This document shows positions 1 through 9,030 of a stretch of DNA of 64,000 nucleotides, in pieces. This DNA is from Bradyrhizobium_A sp052115025 (GTDB lineage: Bacteria > Pseudomonadota > Alphaproteobacteria > Rhizobiales > Xanthobacteraceae), in contig NZ_JBFRFW010000002.1 in the NCBI RefSeq assembly GCF_052115025.1, positions 513,009-577,008 on the forward strand, in the 5' to 3' direction. How positions within the stretch are numbered: position 1 is the first letter of the stretch; every line of letters starts with the position of its first letter. Position numbers and translations under genes: made by a program. Under the pieces are notes generated by a model. The model saw only the letters and a list, made by a program, of their open reading frames with translations. It searched no databases and was not told the DNA's origin.

Positions 1-1
1 C

Positions 2-304
2 AGCGGCATGTCGTCGTTCGCCTATCTCAAGCACCTGCCGGTCGACTATCTCAAGATCGACGGCAGCTTCGTGCGCGACATGCTGGACGATCCGATCGAC
101 CGCGCCATCATCGAGATGATCAACCGCATCGGCAAGGTGATGGGCAAGCGCACCATCGCCGAGTTCGTCGAGAACGACGCCATCCTGGCGGCGCTGCGCG
201 CCATCGGCGTCGACTACGCCCAGGGCTATGGCATCGGCCGCCCCGAGCCGTTCGAGCGCTTCGCCGACGCCAATCCGCAGCCGGGCCACCGCCAGGTCGC
301 CTGA
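2..304 (+). CDS. EAL-domain c-di-GMP phosphodiesterase, C-terminal end (partial)
   Basis: This is the 3' end of a gene that begins before the window; the frame is open from base 2. The translated end has the late EAL-domain pattern: SSFAYLKHLPVDYLKIDGSF, followed by IIEMINRIGKVMGKRTIAEF and the closing GVDYAQGYGIGRPEPF. The D and K of the YLKIDG strand and the E of AEFVE belong to the metal and substrate site of c-di-GMP phosphodiesterases. Domains upstream (GGDEF, PAS or other sensors) cannot be seen, so whether the protein is active or only binds c-di-GMP is unknown. Confidence 0.9.
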   Translation, partial: SGMSSFAYLKHLPVDYLKIDGSFVRDMLDDPIDRAIIEMINRIGKVMGKRTIAEFVENDAILAALRAIGVDYAQGYGIGRPEPFERFADANPQPGHRQVA

Positions 305-373
305 CGCCACCGCGGTCCCTTCCGCGCACGAAAAGAGCTTGGCCTGCCGGCAAAAATCGGCAATGTGGCGGGC

Positions 374-1033
374 ATGACCCAGCAAGCTGCCAAGGCCCGT
401 GCGGCCATCATTCCCGTCACCCTGTTCCAGCAGAACTGCACACTGCTGTGGTGCGAGACCACGCGCCGCGCCGTGGTGGTGGATCCCGGCGGCGACGTCC
501 CGGCGATCGCGGACGCCATCGCCAAGACCGGCGTCACCGTGGAGAAGATCTGGCTGACCCACGGCCATATCGACCATGTCGGCGGCGCGGCCGAGTTGAG
601 CGACGCGCTGAAGGTGCCGATCGAGGGCCCGCATATCGCCGACAAGTTCCTGCTCGACCGCGTGGTGGAGAGCGGCGCCAATTTCGGCATCACCGGGGTG
701 CGCAACTTCACGCCCGACCGCTGGCTCGACGAAGGCGAGACGGTGAGTGTCGGCGAGCTGACCTTCCAGATCCTGCACTGCCCCGGCCATTCGCCCGGCA
801 GCGTGGTGTTCTTCAATCCCGACATGCGCTTCGCGCTGATGGGCGACGTGCTGTTCAACGGCTCGATCGGCCGCACCGACCTGCCGGGCGGCAGCCACGC
901 CACACTGCTCAAGTCGATCACCGAGAAGATCCTGCCGCTCGGCGACGATGTCGGCTTCATCTGCGGCCACGGACCGGGATCGACGGTGGGCGACGAGCGC
1001 CGCAGCAATCCGTTCCTGAACGGCGAGGCCTGA
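374..1033 (+). CDS. MBL-fold metallo-hydrolase (glyoxalase II / YcbL-like)
   Basis: A compact metallo-beta-lactamase-fold hydrolase of 219 residues from the ATG at 374; a GTG at 365 is an alternative start. The zinc motif THGHIDHVGG (HxHxDH) is clear. The later metal ligands lie in HCPGHSPGS, in MGDVLFNGSIGRTDLPGG and in the final CGHGPGST. Length and the short C-terminal part fit YcbL-type glyoxalase II proteins, which hydrolyse glutathione or other thioesters, rather than full GloB. The exact substrate cannot be read from sequence. The gene follows the EAL gene on the same strand after 69 bases. Confidence 0.88.
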   Translation: MTQQAAKARAAIIPVTLFQQNCTLLWCETTRRAVVVDPGGDVPAIADAIAKTGVTVEKIWLTHGHIDHVGGAAELSDALKVPIEGPHIADKFLLDRVVESGANFGITGVRNFTPDRWLDEGETVSVGELTFQILHCPGHSPGSVVFFNPDMRFALMGDVLFNGSIGRTDLPGGSHATLLKSITEKILPLGDDVGFICGHGPGSTVGDERRSNPFLNGEA

Positions 1034-1133
1034 TCCGCACGTCCGCGCGGTGCGCGGAACTCGCGCGCCCTCTTGCCAAGCGGCCGTCCTGCGGCAATAG
1101 TTATGAGACATAACTATATCGGGGAGGCGCGCC

Positions 1134-2780
1134 ATGGCGCGACGGGTGCTCGTCGGCGGCTTGCTGGCCGCGACTGCTGTGATTGCGCCGGCTGCGGCGC
1201 AGTCGTTCAAGGCCGCCTGCGAGGCGCTGGCCGGCGCGCCGGAGGTGACGCTCGCGACCTTTGTCGCCGCCGGCCCGCAATCCTTCGCCGGGCCGCCGCC
1301 CTTCTCCATCGATGCGCCCGACCACTGCCTGGTGCAGGGCGCGGCCGCGCCGCATGTCGGCATCGACGGCAAGCCCTACGCGATCGGCTTCGAGGTCCGT
1401 CTGCCGGCGAACTGGAATGGCAAGTTCATGTTCCAGGGCGGCGGCGGCTCCGACGGCGTCCTGCGGCCGGCCGTCGGCATCCAGGCCACCGGCGCGGTCT
1501 CCGCTCTCGCCAGGGGTTATGCGGTCGCCTCGACCGACGCCGGCCACCGCGATGAGCCGGGCCCTGTCGGGCCCTACCTGTTCGGCCTCGATCCGCAGGC
1601 GCGCATCGACAAGGGCTACAATCACATTCCCGTGGTGACCGCAAAGGCCGAGGACGTGATCCGCCGTGTCTATGGCCGCGCGCAATCGCGCGCCTATTTC
1701 GTCGGCTGCTCCAATGGCGGCCGCCAGGGCATGGCCGCAACGCAGCGCTATCCCGACCTGTTCGACGGCATCATCGCCGGCGCGCCGGCCTATCGCGTGC
1801 CGCGCGCGGCGATCGAGGGAATCGCGGAAGTTCAGCAGCTTGCCGCGATCGCGCCGAAGGGCAGCGACGGCCGCCCCGACCTCGGCGCCGCGCTGAGCGC
1901 CGATGACATCAAGCTGGTGGCCGACAAGGTGACGCAGGCCTGCGACGCAGCCGACGGCGTGGCCGATGGCATGGTCAACAATGTCCGCGCCTGCCGCTTC
2001 GACGCGGCGACGCTGGCCTGCACGGGCGGCCAGACCACGGACTGTCTCGCCCCCGCGAAGGCGAAGACGATCGCCGCGATCTTCCGCGGCACGACGCTCG
2101 CCGATGGCAGCGCTCTCTACGCCGAATGGCCCTACGATCCCGGCATCGCGGCGCCGGGCTGGAGCGTGTGGAAGACGGGCACGCCCGGCAAGACACCGCC
2201 GGATGCACGCAACGTCACGCTGGTGCCGGGCTCGGTTGCCTACTACTTCTCCTCGCCGCCGGAAAAGCCCACCGATCTCTACAACTACACGCTGTCGTAT
2301 GACATCGCCCGCGGCGTGCGCGCGGTCGAGGCCACCGCGGCGCCATTCCTCGAATCCGGTTCATCGATCGAGAGCGCATCATCTATCGACGTCGACCGCT
2401 TCAAGGCGCGCGGCGGCAAGATGATCTTCTTCCATGGCATGGCCGATCCGATCTTCTCGGCCAACGACACCATGGCCTATGTCGACGCGCTGGGACAACG
2501 CTATGGCCGCGCCGACGACTTCACCCGGCTCTATCTCGTGCCCGGCATGAACCACTGCGCCGGCGGACCCGCCACCGACCAGTTCGATGCCCTTGCCGCG
2601 CTCGACGCCTGGGTCGACAGGGGCGAAGCGCCGCAGAGCCTCACGGCGCGCGCGCGCAATGTCCCGGGTGTGCCTTGGCCGGGCCGCACCCGGCCGCTGT
2701 GCCCCTATCCGGCCTATGCCGCCTACGCCGGCAGTGGCAGCCTCGAGGAGGCGGCGAATTTCACCTGCAGACAGCCGTGA
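1134..2780 (+). CDS. Tannase/feruloyl esterase family alpha/beta hydrolase, secreted
   Basis: The 548-residue protein starts with a Sec signal peptide (MARRVLVGGLLAATAVIAPA, cleaved near AAAQS). The serine-hydrolase elbow GCSNGGRQGM, with the nucleophile Ser between Cys and Asn, is typical of the tannase/feruloyl esterase family. The Cys just before the Ser normally pairs with the Cys beside the catalytic His, here in VPGMNHCAGG. A ring of further cysteines (ACDAADGVADGMVNNVRAC) matches the calcium-binding disulfide loop of the family. It probably cleaves phenolic esters such as gallate or ferulate esters in the periplasm or outside the cell. It is monocistronic. Confidence 0.9.
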   Translation: MARRVLVGGLLAATAVIAPAAAQSFKAACEALAGAPEVTLATFVAAGPQSFAGPPPFSIDAPDHCLVQGAAAPHVGIDGKPYAIGFEVRLPANWNGKFMFQGGGGSDGVLRPAVGIQATGAVSALARGYAVASTDAGHRDEPGPVGPYLFGLDPQARIDKGYNHIPVVTAKAEDVIRRVYGRAQSRAYFVGCSNGGRQGMAATQRYPDLFDGIIAGAPAYRVPRAAIEGIAEVQQLAAIAPKGSDGRPDLGAALSADDIKLVADKVTQACDAADGVADGMVNNVRACRFDAATLACTGGQTTDCLAPAKAKTIAAIFRGTTLADGSALYAEWPYDPGIAAPGWSVWKTGTPGKTPPDARNVTLVPGSVAYYFSSPPEKPTDLYNYTLSYDIARGVRAVEATAAPFLESGSSIESASSIDVDRFKARGGKMIFFHGMADPIFSANDTMAYVDALGQRYGRADDFTRLYLVPGMNHCAGGPATDQFDALAALDAWVDRGEAPQSLTARARNVPGVPWPGRTRPLCPYPAYAAYAGSGSLEEAANFTCRQP

Positions 2781-2949
2781 CTGCGCGCACGTCGCCTGCG
2801 CCGTGAGGCTCCGAGGCGTCGACGCGCGGCGCAGGCTTCGGATCAATGACGCGTCGAGAGCGCCGATATCATCGGACAGCCTCGCTGGCGCCGGCGCGCG
2901 GCGCGCTGTAGCATCCGTCCATTGCTGAGCACGGACGAGGTTCTCGATC

Positions 2950-3246
2950 ATGCATCGTTTATTGGTTTCGTCGATGTCCGCCGCGGCGATCGCCGTCGGT
3001 CTGGCGCTGGCCGCAACGCCCGCCGCCGCGCAATGCGATCCCGCCATCTGCGCGAACCCTTACGAGGCGCTTGGTGTCAGCGAACTGGCAAGGCCGTTCT
3101 GCCTGTTCGATGCGGTCGTCTGGGCCAGTCCGGCCTCGCGCGTCTATTACCGCGCCGGTGAACGCCGCTACGGCCGCACCAGACACGGCCGCTATGTCTG
3201 CGAGGCCGACGCAACCGCGGCCGGATACCGGGCCAGCCGGCGCTGA
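2950..3246 (+). CDS. Small secreted hypothetical protein
   Basis: A 98-residue protein with a clear signal peptide that ends in ATPAAAQC. The mature part is about 70 residues, has four cysteines (CDPAICANP, RPFCLFD and RYVCEADA) and is rich in Arg and Tyr toward the C-terminus (YYRAGERRYGRTRHGRY). The cysteine spacing suggests two disulfides in a small periplasmic protein. I do not recognise the family. It stands alone between the tannase gene and a convergent exporter gene. Confidence 0.65.
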   Translation: MHRLLVSSMSAAAIAVGLALAATPAAAQCDPAICANPYEALGVSELARPFCLFDAVVWASPASRVYYRAGERRYGRTRHGRYVCEADATAAGYRASRR

Positions 3247-3292
3247 GGCGCGGCAACGCGCTGCCATTCACACCCCGTGATTCAAGCCGCGG

Positions 3293-4780
3293 TCAGAGCC
3301 TCGCGGCGGCGCGGCGCATCCAGCTGAGAAACATCAGGCTGACGACGATGGCGGCGGCGACGCAGGCGAGCGCCGCCAGCAGCGCCTGCCGGTCCGTGCC
3401 CCAGCCATGGGCGGTGAAGAACACCGCGCCGATCACCGCGACGCCGGCGGCATTGGCGATCTGGGTGGTGGTGCCGTAGAGACCGGAGCCCGATCCGGCG
3501 CTGGCCCTGGCCACCGTGGCCAGCACGGTGCTCGACAGCGGCGCCATGACGAGACCCTGGCCATAGCCGAACACGGCCAGCGGCAGCATGAGGAGCCATG
3601 GCCCGGGTGCCGCGACCAGCGCCACCATCAGCGCCAGGGCGGCGAGCCCCGCGAGCGCAACGGCGCCGCCCTCGATCAGGACACGCACGCCGCGATGGGC
3701 CGCCCGCGCGGCACTGTGGCGCGACGCCGCCACGAAGGCGAACGCCAGCGGCACCACCGCCGCTCCGGATTGCAGCGCGCTGAATTGCAGCGCGGTCTGC
3801 ATGAACAGCGTGATCACGAAATAGAACGACAGGTTGGCGAAAAAGAAGAAGAACACCGCCCCCAGCCCGCGCGCGAACACCGGCGCCGCGAACAGCGCGA
3901 GATCGATCAGCGGCATGCCGCCACGCGCCATCACCCGACGCTCGAAGCGCGCGAAGCCCGCGATCACCGCCGCCCCCGTCAGCATGGCGCCCCAGACCCA
4001 CGGCGCCCAGTGCAGGTCGCGGCCGAACAACAGCGGCCCGATCACGCCGAGCAGACCGACGAACAGGATCATCGCGCCGGCAATATCGAGCCGCGTGCCG
4101 GGCCGGCGTGCCGCCGGCGGCATCAGTCCGGCGGCGGCCGCGGCGATCGCGACGCCGCAGGGCACATTGACGAAGAACACGCTGCGCCAGCCAAGCCCGG
4201 CGACATCGAGCGTTACCAGCCATCCGCCGAGCAGGAAGCCGGCCGCGCCTGCAAGCCCGAGCACAATGCCGTAAATCGCAAAGGCACGGCCGCGCGCCGC
4301 GTCAGAAAACAGCACATGAATGGTCGCCAGCACCTGCGGCACCATCAGCGCCGCGGTCGCGCCCTGCGCCAGCCGCGCTGCGATCAGCTCCGGGCCGGAC
4401 CGCGCAAGGCCGCACCACAGCGATGTCAGCGTGAAGCCGAGTACGCCGGTGATGAACGTCGCCTTGACACCATGGATATCGCCGAGCCGGCCACCGGTGA
4501 TCACCAGCGTGGCGTAGCCGATGAGGTAGATCGCGACCACCGCCTCGATCTGAGCGGCACTGGCCTGCAGCTCGACGGCGATCGTCGGCAGCGCGACATT
4601 GACGATGAAGGCATCGACGCCGAACATGAATTGCGCCGCCACCACAATCGCCAGCCCCCACCACCGCCGCGTGATGACACCCGCCTCCGGCGTGGTCTCC
4701 ATCCGCGCGGGCGCGGCCGCCACGCCTTCGGACGTCCCGCGTCCGGCAACCAGATCCGCCGTCGTCGCCATCTCGGTCAT
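3293..4780 (-). CDS. MFS multidrug exporter, DHA2 (14-TM) family
   Basis: The 495-residue membrane protein has about 14 hydrophobic segments after a 40-residue polar N-terminus. Typical DHA2 motifs are visible: FMFGVDAFIVNVALPTIAVE (motif D1) in helix 1, GGRLGDIHGVK (motif A) after helix 2, and the long hydrophobic second half. It probably exports drugs or other amphipathic compounds by proton antiport at the inner membrane. An AGGAT sequence precedes the ATG. No regulator gene is adjacent, so its control is unknown. Confidence 0.88.
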   Translation of the reverse strand: MTEMATTADLVAGRGTSEGVAAAPARMETTPEAGVITRRWWGLAIVVAAQFMFGVDAFIVNVALPTIAVELQASAAQIEAVVAIYLIGYATLVITGGRLGDIHGVKATFITGVLGFTLTSLWCGLARSGPELIAARLAQGATAALMVPQVLATIHVLFSDAARGRAFAIYGIVLGLAGAAGFLLGGWLVTLDVAGLGWRSVFFVNVPCGVAIAAAAAGLMPPAARRPGTRLDIAGAMILFVGLLGVIGPLLFGRDLHWAPWVWGAMLTGAAVIAGFARFERRVMARGGMPLIDLALFAAPVFARGLGAVFFFFFANLSFYFVITLFMQTALQFSALQSGAAVVPLAFAFVAASRHSAARAAHRGVRVLIEGGAVALAGLAALALMVALVAAPGPWLLMLPLAVFGYGQGLVMAPLSSTVLATVARASAGSGSGLYGTTTQIANAAGVAVIGAVFFTAHGWGTDRQALLAALACVAAAIVVSLMFLSWMRRAAARL

Positions 4781-5069
4781 ATCCTGTCGCCCTGCCCTGC
4801 ATCGTCCACGCGCCGAAAGCGCGACGCGGCCGACGTTCGCAAACCGGGCGACGCGGATCGATTACCTCACAGGTCATGGCGCAGCAGGTCGCGGCGCAGC
4901 AGGTCGGCAGAATGTCGTGGCGCGGAAGGTTATGACGCGCGAACGCAGGGCGTGGCCTCAGGCATCACAACGGATGCGGGCCGCCCTCGCGCGACGGAGA
5001 TGATGGTGGGGCAGGAATGCGCACGGCCGCGATCCGTCGACAGGCCGCGTTGGGGCCGCTGGACACAGC

Positions 5070-5225
5070 TCAGCGGACCATCGACATCAGCACGGGGCCA
5101 TCGGCGGCGGCGGGCGGGCCGTTGTAGGCGAAGGTGCCGACACCCGGCAGGCGCTCGGCGATGCCGGCGGCGGACACGCTGCCCATCAGGGCGATCATGC
5201 CGATCCAAAATCCGAGCGTGCGCAT
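5070..5225 (-). CDS. Very small membrane or secreted protein (51 aa)
   Basis: This minus-strand frame starts MRTLGFWIGMIALMGSVSAA, which reads as a signal peptide or single membrane anchor, and continues with a short tail (GIAERLPGVGTFAYNG, then PPAAADG). A good ribosome binding site, GGAGAGG, lies five bases before the ATG at 5225. An upstream in-frame ATG at 5237 would place that site inside the gene and is less likely. The N-terminal hydrophobic stretch and the Shine-Dalgarno site are the only support. No function can be assigned. Confidence 0.55.
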   Translation of the reverse strand: MRTLGFWIGMIALMGSVSAAGIAERLPGVGTFAYNGPPAAADGPVLMSMVR

Positions 5226-5416
5226 CGTCCTCTCCATCGTCCGCAATCCCGCAACGGCTGTGCCGTCGCACGGGTGTCATGGGTAGCTGCCCCACGTCCC
5301 CGGCGGATGACGTCGCAGCACGAAAATGGTTTCGTCACAGACCATCGTGTTTCATCACAGCGGCGGGATGACACAATTGCCCGGAACCTGCCTCAATTGC
5401 GGGCGGTGGCAGCGGG

Positions 5417-6889
5417 TTGAGGCCCTGCGGGCAACCACCGAAAGGCACCGCCGGGATGGTCGCGGGCCAAGCGCGGGACTGGCGCGACGGGATATTTGCG
5501 CCTACCTGTTCGACGGTCAGACCTGTCGAAAGCGAGCATCCCTTGGCCAAGCCCCCCGGCGCCCTCGATCCCGCCCCCCGCCAGTATCCGCGGGCCGTCA
5601 CCCTGGTGCGGCGCTCCGCCCGCGGGCCGGCGGCGGCCCCCGCGGTGGTCAGCTTCGCTGACATCGAGAACTGGCTGCTGCACGAGGCCGCGGCCGAAAA
5701 GGACATGCTGCTGTTCCTGGAATCGTTCCTGTGGCGAGTGGTGGCCGCCGGCGGCACCATCGCCCGGGTCAGCCTACACATCGGCACGCTGCACCCGCAG
5801 CTGGTCGGCTTCGCCTGGAACTGGAATATCAATGACGGGCTGTGCGACGAGGTGAAGGTCGCGGAAGCGGCGACCCATACCGACAGCTTCACCCGCAATC
5901 CGCTCTACCGCGTGTTCAATTTCGGCGAACACATCCGCCGCCAGCCCAACACGGTCGAGGCGCAGGCCGAATTCCCGCTGATGGCCGAACTCGCGGCGGC
6001 CGGCATGACCGACTACATCGCGCTGCCGCTGTCGAGCGCCGGCTACCGCAACGCCATCACCATCGCGACCAAGCAGCCGGGCGGCTTCACCGAGGCCGCG
6101 ATCAGCCGCTTCTCACACCTGCTCAGCCTGTTCGCGCTGCATGTCGAGCGCTACACCGCGGTGCGCATCTCCGACAACGCGCTCGGCGCCTATCTCGGCC
6201 GCAGCGCCTCCACCAAGGTGCTGTCGGGCTCGATCAAGCGCGGCGCCGGCGAATCGATCCGTGCGGTGATCTGGATCTCGGACCTGCGCGGCTTCACCGA
6301 CCTGTCGGACCGCCTGTCCGGCTCGGACATGCTCACCCTGCTAAACGCCTATTTCGAGGCAATGGCCGGCGCGGTGCTGGCCCATGGCGGCGAAGTGCTG
6401 AAGTTCATCGGCGACGGCCTGCTCGCGGTGTTTCCGCTGCAGAGCGAGGACGAGGCGGCGGATGCCGCCCGTGCCGCGCTCGATGCCGCCGACCAGGCCC
6501 TCGCCGGGCTCGACGCGCTCAATGCCTGCACGCCGGCGGCGATCGCCAACACCGCCGACTGGGCGCCGCTGCGTGTCGGCATCGCGCTGCATGAGGGCGA
6601 GGTGTTCTTTGGCAACATCGGCTCGGCCGAGCGGCTCGACTTCACGGTGATCGGTCCCGCCGTCAACGAGGCGAGCCGGGTCGAGGCGCTGCAGAAGACG
6701 CTCCGCCGCAGCATCCTGATCACCGACGCGGTGGCGCGGCATCTCGACCGGCCGCTCGACGACCTCGGCCGACACACGCTGCGTGGCGTTGCGGCGCCGA
6801 TCGCGGTCTACACCCCGAGCGACACCGCCGCACGCGATGCCGCCCTCCACCCGCAGCCACGCCGCGAGCCGAGCCCGGCTGCCTCCTGA
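5417..6889 (+). CDS. Class III adenylate/guanylate cyclase domain protein
   Basis: The C-terminal half is a class III nucleotide cyclase catalytic domain. Metal-binding aspartates are in IWISDLRGFTDLSDR and in GGEVLKFIGDGLLAVF, and the dimer and substrate region is at GNIGSAERLDFTVIGPAVNE. The N-terminal 240 residues look like the sensor-like region (VSLHIGTLHPQLVGFAWNW) common to many rhizobial cyclases. The product is probably cAMP. The start is uncertain: the frame is open from TTG 5417, but residue similarity to the family begins later, and a TTG near 5543 is also possible. The gene ends seven bases before the next gene, so the two are probably cotranscribed. Confidence 0.85.
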   Translation: MRPCGQPPKGTAGMVAGQARDWRDGIFAPTCSTVRPVESEHPLAKPPGALDPAPRQYPRAVTLVRRSARGPAAAPAVVSFADIENWLLHEAAAEKDMLLFLESFLWRVVAAGGTIARVSLHIGTLHPQLVGFAWNWNINDGLCDEVKVAEAATHTDSFTRNPLYRVFNFGEHIRRQPNTVEAQAEFPLMAELAAAGMTDYIALPLSSAGYRNAITIATKQPGGFTEAAISRFSHLLSLFALHVERYTAVRISDNALGAYLGRSASTKVLSGSIKRGAGESIRAVIWISDLRGFTDLSDRLSGSDMLTLLNAYFEAMAGAVLAHGGEVLKFIGDGLLAVFPLQSEDEAADAARAALDAADQALAGLDALNACTPAAIANTADWAPLRVGIALHEGEVFFGNIGSAERLDFTVIGPAVNEASRVEALQKTLRRSILITDAVARHLDRPLDDLGRHTLRGVAAPIAVYTPSDTAARDAALHPQPRREPSPAAS

Positions 6890-6896
6890 GGCCACG

Positions 6897-8054
6897 ATGA
6901 CCGCTGCCCTTCCCGACCTGCCGTTGCCAGCCGGCGTTCGCACGCGCCAGGTGGACGGCATCAACGGCCTGTCGATGCATGTGCTGGAAGCCGGCCATCC
7001 CGGCCAGCCGCTGGTGGTTCTGCTGCACGGCTTTCCCGAGCTCGCCTACAGCTGGCGGGGGATCATGCCGGCCCTGGCGGAGGCAGGCTTCCATGTCCTC
7101 GCCCCGGACCAGCGCGGCTATGGCCGGACCACCGGCGCCGATAGCAGCTACGACGCCGATCTCCGCCAGTTCGGGCTGCTGAACCTGGTGCGCGACGTCG
7201 TCGGCCTCGTCGCCGCGTTCGGCGCACGATCAGTCTCGACACTGGTCGGGCATGACTACGGCTCCGTCGTCGCCGCCTGGAGCGCGGTGCTGCGGCCCGA
7301 TCTGTTCCGCTCCGTGGTGTTGATGAGCGCACCGTTCGGCGGCCCGCCGCCGCTGCCGTTCGACACCCTGCGGCGCGGACCTCCGGTGCCGCCCCCCGAC
7401 CTCGACGCCGCGCTCGCGGCGCTGAACCCGCCGCGCAAGCATTACCTGACCTATTATGCGACACGGCAGGCGAACGCCGACATGCTCCGCTGCCCGCAAG
7501 GCGTGCACGCCTTCCTGCGGGCCTACTATCACCACAAGAGCGCCGACTGGCCCGGCAACCAGCCCTACCGGCTCGCATCCCTCACCGCGGCCGAACTGTC
7601 GAAGCTGCCAACTTACTATGTCATGAACCACGACGAGGACATGGCAACCACGGCGGCCCGCGAGATGCCCTCGCCGGACGAGATCGCCGCCTGCACCTGG
7701 CTGCCCGAGCACGAGCTCGCCATCTATGCCGCCGAATATCAGCGCACCGGCTTCCAGGGCGGCCTGAACTGGTACCGCACCCGCTTCGTCCCCGCGATCA
7801 ATAGCGAACTGCAGACGTTTTCCGGTCGCACCATCGACATCCCCTCGTGCTTCATTGCCGGCGCCAGCGACTGGGGCATCCACCAGCGGCCGCACGATTT
7901 CGAGCGCATGCAGCAGGAGGCATGCACCGACATGCGCGGCTGCCACCTGATCGACGGCGCCGGCCACTGGGTACAGCAGGAGCAATCCGCGGCGGTGGCA
8001 CGGCTGCTGACGGATTTCTGCCGAGAGCAGGTGGCGGAACACGAGGCCAGATGA
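6897..8054 (+). CDS. Alpha/beta hydrolase, epoxide-hydrolase type
   Basis: The 385-residue protein has the oxyanion motif LLHGFPELAYSW, the nucleophile elbow VGHDYGSVVA with Asp as nucleophile, and a C-terminal DGAGHWVQQEQ with the catalytic His. An Asp nucleophile together with HGFPE points to soluble epoxide hydrolases or haloalkane dehalogenases; HDYGS fits epoxide hydrolase better. It starts at ATG 6897, seven bases after the cyclase stop. The reading frame is open further upstream inside the cyclase gene, but similarity begins here. Confidence 0.87.
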   Translation: MTAALPDLPLPAGVRTRQVDGINGLSMHVLEAGHPGQPLVVLLHGFPELAYSWRGIMPALAEAGFHVLAPDQRGYGRTTGADSSYDADLRQFGLLNLVRDVVGLVAAFGARSVSTLVGHDYGSVVAAWSAVLRPDLFRSVVLMSAPFGGPPPLPFDTLRRGPPVPPPDLDAALAALNPPRKHYLTYYATRQANADMLRCPQGVHAFLRAYYHHKSADWPGNQPYRLASLTAAELSKLPTYYVMNHDEDMATTAAREMPSPDEIAACTWLPEHELAIYAAEYQRTGFQGGLNWYRTRFVPAINSELQTFSGRTIDIPSCFIAGASDWGIHQRPHDFERMQQEACTDMRGCHLIDGAGHWVQQEQSAAVARLLTDFCREQVAEHEAR

Positions 8055-8123
8055 CGAAGCCAGCGAACGGAGCGGAGACGACGACATGACGTCATCTGAT
8101 GCACGCTGCCCCTCCACATTCAG

Positions 8124-8218
8124 CGTCATGCGCGGGCTTGACCCGCGCATCCAGCTTCTTTCTTTCACAAAGCTGGATCACCGGGTCTCGGCGCTGACGC
8201 GCCGGCCCGGTGATGACG
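8124..8218. repeat. Three-hairpin intergenic repeat (REP-like)
   Basis: Three inverted repeats lie in a row. ATGCGCGGG and CCCGCGCAT flank five bases (8128-8150). CCAGCTT and AAGCTGG are separated by about a dozen bases (8151-8175). ATCACCGGG and CCCGGTGAT frame 8177-8214. The ...GCGGGCTTGACCCGC... core is a recurrent intergenic repeat type in Bradyrhizobium and relatives (from memory of such genomes). It lies between two same-strand genes and may stabilise or end transcripts. Confidence 0.7.
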
Positions 8219-8316
8219 GAGAATGGGGAGAAGCGCCCTGCCTCATCGGCATCAGCCGGTCGAGCGCCGCCTGACATACAGTACTTTCGATTCATTCCTG
8301 ACCCAAAGGCTCACCC

Positions 8317-8721
8317 ATGTCCCCGGTATCGCTTCTGCTCAACATTCTCTGGATCGTGATCGGCGGCTTCTGGATGGCGGTCGGCTGGGCGGTCGCCGCC
8401 GTGATCATGGCGATCACCATCATCGGCATCCCGTGGGCGCGCGCCGCCTTCAACATCGCGCTCTACACTCTGCTGCCGTTCGGCCAGCGCGCGGTGTCGC
8501 GCGCCGATCATTTCGGCCAGCATGACGTCGGCACCGGCCCGCTCGGCCTGATCGGTAACATCATCTGGTTCGTGCTCGCCGGCTGGTGGCTGGCGCTCGG
8601 CCATCTCGTCACCGCGCTGCTGCTCGCCATCACCATCATCGGCATCCCCTTCGCCTGGGCCCATCTCAAGCTCGCCGGCATCGCGCTGTGGCCGATCGGC
8701 AAGGTGATCGTGCCAGCGTGA
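8317..8721 (+). CDS. yccF: YccF domain-containing inner membrane protein
   Basis: A 134-residue membrane protein with two copies of the YccF (DUF307) unit. The marker motif recurs as ITIIGIPWARAAFNIA near residue 30 and ITIIGIPFAWAHLKLA near residue 105, each followed by an LWPIG or LLPFG element. About four membrane segments are expected. The molecular role of the family is unknown. It is a single gene between two repeat-containing intergenic regions. Confidence 0.9.
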   Translation: MSPVSLLLNILWIVIGGFWMAVGWAVAAVIMAITIIGIPWARAAFNIALYTLLPFGQRAVSRADHFGQHDVGTGPLGLIGNIIWFVLAGWWLALGHLVTALLLAITIIGIPFAWAHLKLAGIALWPIGKVIVPA

Positions 8722-8770
8722 GGCGCGCAATGCCACGTGGTCGAACGCGTACGTTGATCATGCAATGATT

Positions 8771-8886
8771 CCCCTCATGGTGAGGAGGCGCGCCAGCGCC
8801 GTCTCGAACCATGAGGCCGAGGCGCTGCGGGCTGTGGCCTCGTCCTTCGAGACGCCTGCTGCGCAGGCTCCTCAGGACGAGGAGAG
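8771..8886. repeat. Intergenic palindromic repeat, CCTCATGGTGAGGAG type
   Basis: The 309-base gap between yccF and the amidase gene holds no gene. Its middle contains an imperfect repeat: CCTCATGGT near the left and ACCATGAGG about 45 bases later can pair, and CCTCGTCC pairs imperfectly with the GGACGAGG at the right end. The phrase with CGCGCCAGCGCCGTCTCGAA is a familiar multi-copy intergenic sequence in Bradyrhizobium-type genomes. The copy number in this genome cannot be seen here. Confidence 0.6.
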
Positions 8887-9030
8887 AGCGCGTGGCCCGC
8901 AGCGCCATAAATTCCGCTTCGCGCAATGCATGGACGCGCGCTCCATCATCGTCGTGACCTGGCCAGCCGCACCGCATGCTGGCGGCGCGTGCCGGCTTCT
9001 GCATAATGCCTCCCGACACAGGGAGGCTCC

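Noticed and set aside
3407..5371. 654-codon plus-strand open frame opposite the MFS exporter gene
   Set aside because: It is the antisense of a clear membrane transporter; the product is a low-complexity Arg/His/Gln string caused by high-GC codon bias.
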